From: Cryptomeria japonica
Lineage: Eukaryota; Streptophyta; Pinopsida; Cupressales; Cupressaceae
Assembly: GCF_030272615.1 (NCBI RefSeq)
Contig: NC_081412.1
Span: 144,857,247 to 144,921,246 of the forward strand
Length of the DNA: 64,000 nt
Direction: 5' to 3'
The translations under genes were made by a program, and so were the position numbers. Numbering within the stretch: position 1 is the first letter of the stretch; every line of letters starts with the position of its first letter. The notes below the pieces were generated by a model. The model saw nothing but the letters and a program-made list of their open reading frames with translations. It was not told the origin of the DNA and ran no database searches. Positions 58,895 through 64,000 of the stretch are shown piece after piece.

Positions 58895-59077
58895 ATCTCC
58901 CCCTTTGGCATTGATGGAAACACTTATAAAATTTTACAACAATACCGCTAAGTGGTGCTTACAAATTTTTTTTATACCCATATACGCATACCCCCCCTTA
59001 CTACATACATCATACAAAATTTTAAAAAACACATACATATTTCTACTCCCCCTTTGACAACAATGCCGAATTGAAAA

Positions 59078-59117
<40 letters not shown>

Positions 59118-59252
59118 AATTATCAAAATATTCAGCATATAAAACGATTTGAAAAACTGAATCAAGATTCATGCATTAGCAATCCTCATAAAATTTGCAC
59201 TAAAATTCCTTTTCAACTGAGATAAAGCATGTTCCCATGTTTCCAACAAATT
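58895..59252 (-). other. Copia D 3' untranslated region
   Basis: Polypurine tract complement at 58895-58909, a second C-rich tract at about 59045-59052 followed by TTTGACAACAATGCC, and a (TA)n run at 59081-59114. No gene. Confidence 0.7.
59081..59114. repeat. (TA)n microsatellite
   Basis: Seventeen TA units in the copia D 3' untranslated region. Confidence 0.97.
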
Positions 59253-60041
59253 CTAAGTGAACTCAAGTGTAGACATGTTCTGATTATGAAATTCCTCCAT
59301 GGAATCCAATGAACAAGTTTTGGGGGTGGCTAAAATAGCTTCTGCATGTGTGTAGGCTCTCTTTAGTATGTCCACTTGTGATGTGAGTTGACTCTTCAAT
59401 TCTTTTAGTGACCAGAGTCTTTTTGCTTTCTCAAGATCATAGGTGTCTAATGTGTTGTGCAAATCATCCATAGATTTGCTAAAAGAAAAAATAGAGTCTT
59501 GAAGTGGTACATATGTATTGCATATCTTCTCTAGTTCCTGCTTAGTTTCAGTATGCCTTCTATTGATATTAGTAAAAAAAAATGAAATATTGGAAGTAGA
59601 TACAAGATACTTCTTGCCTATTTCAATAGCTTGCCTTAATAAATCTTTATTAAGTGATAGAGCTAGTTTCCTAGTATCAATCTCCTTCATAAGTTGTTAA
59701 CCTCACTTCTTCCTATAACTCTTATCAACATATTTCTGGACTGCTTCTTCAAGCGATGAAATTTGGTCAGATGCATCAGCAACTAATTGACCAAGTTTGC
59801 TAATGGGTGTTGCCAGGTTCCCAGTAGCAGTTTCTGGTAGTAGATTTGTCAGAATATCTATTGCTTTCTGAATGGTTTCTTCTTCTATCCTTTGTTCCTT
59901 AAGTCTTTTCTTGTGTCCTCTAGATTGCATGACATTTGCAATCTTCAACATTTTAGATGCACTCACATTACCAACATTTATAGGCCCTGAAATGCCTAAT
60001 GAGTCATCTTCATCTTCATCATCCTGTTGTAAGATTAATTG
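59253..60041 (-). pseudogene. Extra coiled-coil ORF between pol and LTR of copia D (truncated)
   Basis: Minus strand. One segment runs from 60041 to about 59703: acidic start QDDEDEDDSLG, basic GHKKRLKEQRIEEE, then a helical ISKLGQLVADASDQISSLEEAVQKY. Two stops (TGA, TAA) follow near 59700. A second segment in the same direction runs 59690-59253: MKEIDTRKLALSLNKDLLRQ.., KRLWSLKELKSQLTSQVDILKRAY. Composition and heptad-like leucines suggest a coiled coil. It lies where copia elements normally have only untranslated sequence or an env-like ORF. No transmembrane segment is seen. Its upstream part is removed by giant element 3. Product not recognised. Confidence 0.6.
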
Positions 60042-61010
60042 TGTCATGCCCAAACTTTGAGGGAAAACCACAACCAACAAATTTTTTTTTAAACACTTAA
60101 TTTTTTTTTTAAAACACTAAAGTTACATGCAACTAATGCTTAACTAGTTGAGACATCTTACCAAGTTGTCCCAAGCGATATCTTAAGTGATATTAAATAC
60201 TATCATGATAATTCCTATTAACAAGCGGAACGAATAAATGTTATAAGAGTAATAATAATCTCACTCAAAAGTCCTTATCATTACAATTGCATCTATTAGT
60301 ACTTAATTAGATCCATTTCCACTAAATAGACATTAATAAAATTGCTTGGTCCGATACCAATTATTTAATAAATATCAAGTTCTCATCATCTTGTTAATAC
60401 ATCCATTCTTAATAATTTAATTTAAATGTGGAACATTAAATAAGTTAATTTATTATCTCATCAAATTTAGTCAATAGATTGATTAAATTGAAATTCTCCT
60501 AGTATCCATTTTAATCCATAATTAAAATGTGCTTAAATTATTCCATTTTAATCCATACTTAAAATGTGCTCAAATTAAATTAACTAAGATACAATTAAGC
60601 CCATGACGAAAAACGTCCCATAAGATTTAAATTCCAAAAAACTATATCCAAGTATGTTGATTAAATCTCAACCCCTTTTTAAAAAAAAAAAGAAATACCC
60701 TTAGGTTCATTAAGAAAAAAAATGTTTGCCCACTTGATTTTATATACTCTAAAAAAAAATCAACTACACTAAATAAATATTAAAATCTAAAGATATGTTT
60801 TATTCTTTAACTACAACTTTCTATTTATAATTTCATATATGTGTATGCAAATATTTATTTTTATATATAATTACATATATAAATATATATATTTAATTAC
60901 CTTAACAATTTCTTAAACTTTATAAAAAACCAAGTCATGCAAACCCTAGCTAGGGATTTTGCTTTATAAAATACCCCCTAAAATATAATTTTACCATTTT
61001 TTTAATAATA

Positions 61011-61033
61011 CCCTAGCCCTACCCGGGCTAGGG
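61011..61033. repeat. CCCTAGCCC hairpin in giant element 3
   Basis: CCCTAGCCC, loop TACC, CGGGCTAGGG. Counterpart of 39365-39387. Confidence 0.7.
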
Positions 61034-61165
61034 TTTTACATTTTTTTTTTTTGCTTGAGGTTTTATGCAGAGCCGAATGGGGCCCTGGTGGCAGCCATGA
61101 CAGATAACGGAGGCATTGCATGATGGAGGGGGGGGAGTGGTGGTCTAACCTTGGCCAACACTGCA

Positions 61166-61347
61166 CCACTGTGAGACCACACAGTGGTGGTGCTGCAAGC
61201 GCTGCTCACTGTGTGTTCACATAGTGGCGGTGGCAAGGGCGTCGCCCACTGTGTGACCACATAGTGGCGATGCCAAGGGCACCGCCCATTGTGTGCTCAT
61301 ACAGTGGTTGTGCCTTGGGTGTCGCTCATTGCATGAAAGCACAGTGG
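61166..61347. repeat. Array of five 22-bp palindromes at exact 40-bp period (giant element 3)
   Basis: Units at 61166, 61206, 61246, 61286 and 61326: 22 bp each with arms close to CCACTGTGTG and CACACAGTGG and centres AC, TT, AC, CT, AA, separated by four 18-bp spacers ending in TGC or CGC. Arms are more diverged than in element 2 (CACATAGTGG twice, CCATTGTGTG once). Same island position as in element 2. Confidence 0.93.
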
Positions 61348-64000
61348 GTTTGGGCCCCGTCCACCCCCTCTTCCTATTAATTAATTTTTTTCTTTTTATT
61401 ATTATTTTTTATATTTTTTTCTTTTTAAAATATAATTATATATATATATATATATGTATATAGGTGTATATATATATATTTAATTTCATGATTATTTATA
61501 TAAATATATATTAAAATATATATGTAATTTGCGTGTATACAAATTATATATTAATATAAATATATATCTTATATGACAAAAATTATGTAATGAATAACTC
61601 ATAGTATTTTGATTCTAGGTATGTATTCGATCAGAATACTGAAATATTATTTTGTTTTCTCTTGATTTATTTCCTCTCATAAATATCCTAGATGTAAAGA
61701 TAAAATAGATGGATTAATAAATTTTTGATTCACCTACAACAAGAGTATAGTAATTTTATTATTTCATTTAAACTGCTCATTGTAGGTGTTATATTCCAAC
61801 TTTAGCTATATAAATGACTAAATTTAATAATTTTTCCAGCAACTAAATAAATCTAGATTTTATTTAAATAAAAAACTATAATAGATTGTTATTTTCATTT
61901 TCTGCAATAAATCAATTGACAAACTTTGGTAATTCTACAACAACTATTTAAATGTAAAATTTCAATAAAAATAACAGCAACTAAATATACCTAAAATTTA
62001 TTAATCTAGAAACTTTAGAGATGGCTTATAAAATCTTTGCCCTTATTTTCTGCAATTTAAAAAAAAATACAATCACAGATAAAATAAATTCACATAATTA
62101 AATAAAATATCTTTTACATTTTCCTAGATTGATCTAAATGCTTTTATTTTCAGCCTCCTACATGCATGCAAATCAAATTCATTTCTTTCCTAATATTTGA
62201 GTTTAAATGCGTAAAAGGAATAAACAAATCTCTTTCTTATCAAAATATCCAAAAATACAACAATGTTATCTTTCAGAAATTTAAAAAAACTAAACCAAAG
62301 TTACTTCTTTCTATTCTGCAGTATTGCATGAATAATTATTACATAACTTTAAACTTAGCCACAAGACTTTATAGTCACTTTACAAATAGGTCTCTCCTTT
62401 AAATCAAGTGAGGAATTTCAAAGAACATAAATTAAATTTACATCATTTTTCTACAACAATTAAATTCAGCCACATATACTTGTCCTGCTATTTTCTTCTA
62501 ACAACCTACAATTAAATCAAAAGCTATGACCATGGAGAGCTCACCTCCCAACCTAGGCTAACTGGTAGCCACCCCCAAGCTCAGAGAACCAAGCCCTAGA
62601 TAGGTAACACACATGCAAACACAAAAGATAGAAAATACACAAACTCAAACACAATCCTAACCCAGACTACACTGCACCACACATTTGTGATGACTTATCA
62701 AGGGTGGTAGTGGACCAAGTACCGTGATGAGACTGCAAGTATGGTAAAACATATAGCCACATCATGGCAAACCAAATACATCAAGTATAACAACCCCACT
62801 TTCTTTATGCCCCACAAGGCATTCATGCCTTATTTACCTCCTTATGACCCCCAATGCATAAACAAGCCATGCAACAAGGGTCACATAAAATCCCTTGTGA
62901 TCACCCTCATAACGAGAGCCTCTCACTCAAGGGCTGTCACTTCTACCACCTACAAGACCATCCTCTCTCCCAAGAGTAGGAGGTCTTGATTACTCTCAAA
63001 ACACATAAATTGCATAAGCACAAAACACCAAATAAATTTCTAAGGAATATATGCAAGGGCAACTAGCCTTTAACACAAACAATTCTTTTAATACAACATG
63101 CAATAAGTAAGCATTTCCAGAAAGTAAAACCAACCTTAAACTACCCAAAGGTATGCTAGTTTTGTTGAGGATGAGCAGCCCAATTCCACAAGCCTTTTCT
63201 TTCTACCCTCTGCCAAATTCTCCAATCCCAAATCTATCTTTTTTCTTTTCAAAATTCTTTTGTCTCCAAAAATGGAGAGTGGGTGATTACCCACTAATTT
63301 TCTAATTCTTTCTTAAGAAGCCCTTTGTGAGAGTTCTCACAAGTTTCTAAAAACTGAAAAGGAAGGTAAGGTAAAATGGGAAAAGGAACTCTCATTCGAA
63401 AATGAAGGTTTACAACTTAGTTCAAGTCTTCTAATTTCCATTTTCGCACAACTTAGAAAAGTTACTTTTTAGGGTGTCTAAAAGGTCACATGGGAGTAGA
63501 AACTTGCCGAAAATTACCCCTAACCCTTAGGTATACCTTATGGGCTTTAGGAAACCCTATCAAACTACCCTTAGGTGTCCATTTAACCCTTTTCTAACCC
63601 CTCTGGATTTTACTTTCGGGTCAAACCTATGTTGACCATCCCAAAGATTCTTTACCCAAGGCATTTATGGGATCACATTACATTAATTGAAAAAGCTATA
63701 GTTAATCAATTCCCTCCAAAAGACAAATTTAAAAACTCAAACATAAATCCACACATGTGTCAAGTGACACAAAGAAAATACTTTTACAAATACATGAAAT
63801 CGTATCTCTTGTTGGATTTAAATAAATCAATTAAAAGACATTTAACACACATGCATCATTTACTATTACGAATAAAATATGACACAAACAGGGTGTTGTC
63901 TCTCCAAATAGGCAAACCCTTGTTTTACGAACATACATAGGTCTAGGTTTGGTTCTCCGTAATATTTCCATGGTCACATGGATATCTTTTCCTACGCCAC

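Larger units (their letters stand above)
60042..64000 (-). mobile_element. Giant solo-LTR-like element 3 (runs off the right edge)
   Basis: Minus-strand relative of element 2. Its left end TGTCATGCCCAAA.TTT is the complement of element 2's right end, and similarity continues to 64000, which corresponds to about 36585 in element 2. About 0.4 kb should remain outside the window. It interrupts the copia D ORF; the left flank AATTG (60037-60041) is the expected target duplication. Contains the palindrome array (61166-61347), the CCCTAGCCC hairpin (61011-61033) and A+T-rich sequence. ORFs inside are chance. Confidence 0.82.

Noticed and set aside
61166-61347. Regular 22-bp repeats with 18-bp spacers look like a CRISPR array
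   Set aside because: The surroundings are plant retroelements, spacers resemble each other, repeats are full palindromes with variable centres, and no cas gene is present.
1-64000. tRNA, rRNA, small nuclear RNA or organelle-derived inserts
   Set aside because: I saw no cloverleaf-type A/B boxes with supporting arms, no rRNA-like blocks and no chloroplast or mitochondrial gene sequence; a covariance-model scan would be decisive.

Overview
This window looks like intergenic DNA from a seed plant with a very large, retroelement-filled genome. I infer a gymnosperm from the Ty1/copia and Ty3/gypsy types, the depth of nesting and the age of the copies, but no host marker gene proves it. I see no intact host gene, tRNA or rRNA. 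Almost every base can be assigned to a decayed LTR retrotransposon or to something inserted in one. Most reading frames are broken by single stop codons rather than frameshifts, as expected of old methylated repeats.

Layout. (1) Bases 1-33354 are a Ty3/gypsy Tat-lineage array: the 3' end of copy 1 (1-6760), a shared LTR (6761-7819), the internal region of copy 2 with gag, protease, RT, two RNase H domains and integrase (7820-16241), and a second LTR (26767-33354). Copy 2 carries, between pol and its 3' end, an antisense plant mobile domain (PMD) gene with its own TATA box and intron; copy 1 lacks it. (2) Bases 33355-54706 are a chromodomain-bearing gypsy element (chromovirus), entered by the Tat array in gag and split in pol by a minus-strand copia element (family B). 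(3) Bases 54707-57579 are an older copia RT fragment (family C) bracketed by two chromovirus LTR ends in opposite orientation. (4) Bases 57580-64000 hold a minus-strand chromovirus LTR end, a copia family D LTR with an unusual coiled-coil ORF, and a giant LTR-like element running off the right edge.

Nested insertions have short target duplications that fix their ends: giant LTR-like element 1 (1142-5977, GCAAA), an unclassified 6.3-kb element (17370-23656, GACCC), copia A1 (27679-33125, TTAAT), giant LTR-like element 2 (36147-40057, TACTA), copia A2 (45146-51809, GAATG/TAATG) and a 2.4-kb element (54863-57245, GTATG).

The most unusual contents are: a GC-rich island in the giant LTR-like elements built from 22-bp palindromes with constant 10-bp arms and a variable 2-bp centre (seven copies in element 2; five copies at an exact 40-bp period in element 3); a 6.3-kb element with no recognisable RT or LTRs but a decayed ORF of about 1,220 codons plus a tandem array of hairpin-forming repeats; a Tat 3' untranslated array of stem-loops whose stems change while staying complementary around a constant loop; and the antisense PMD gene.
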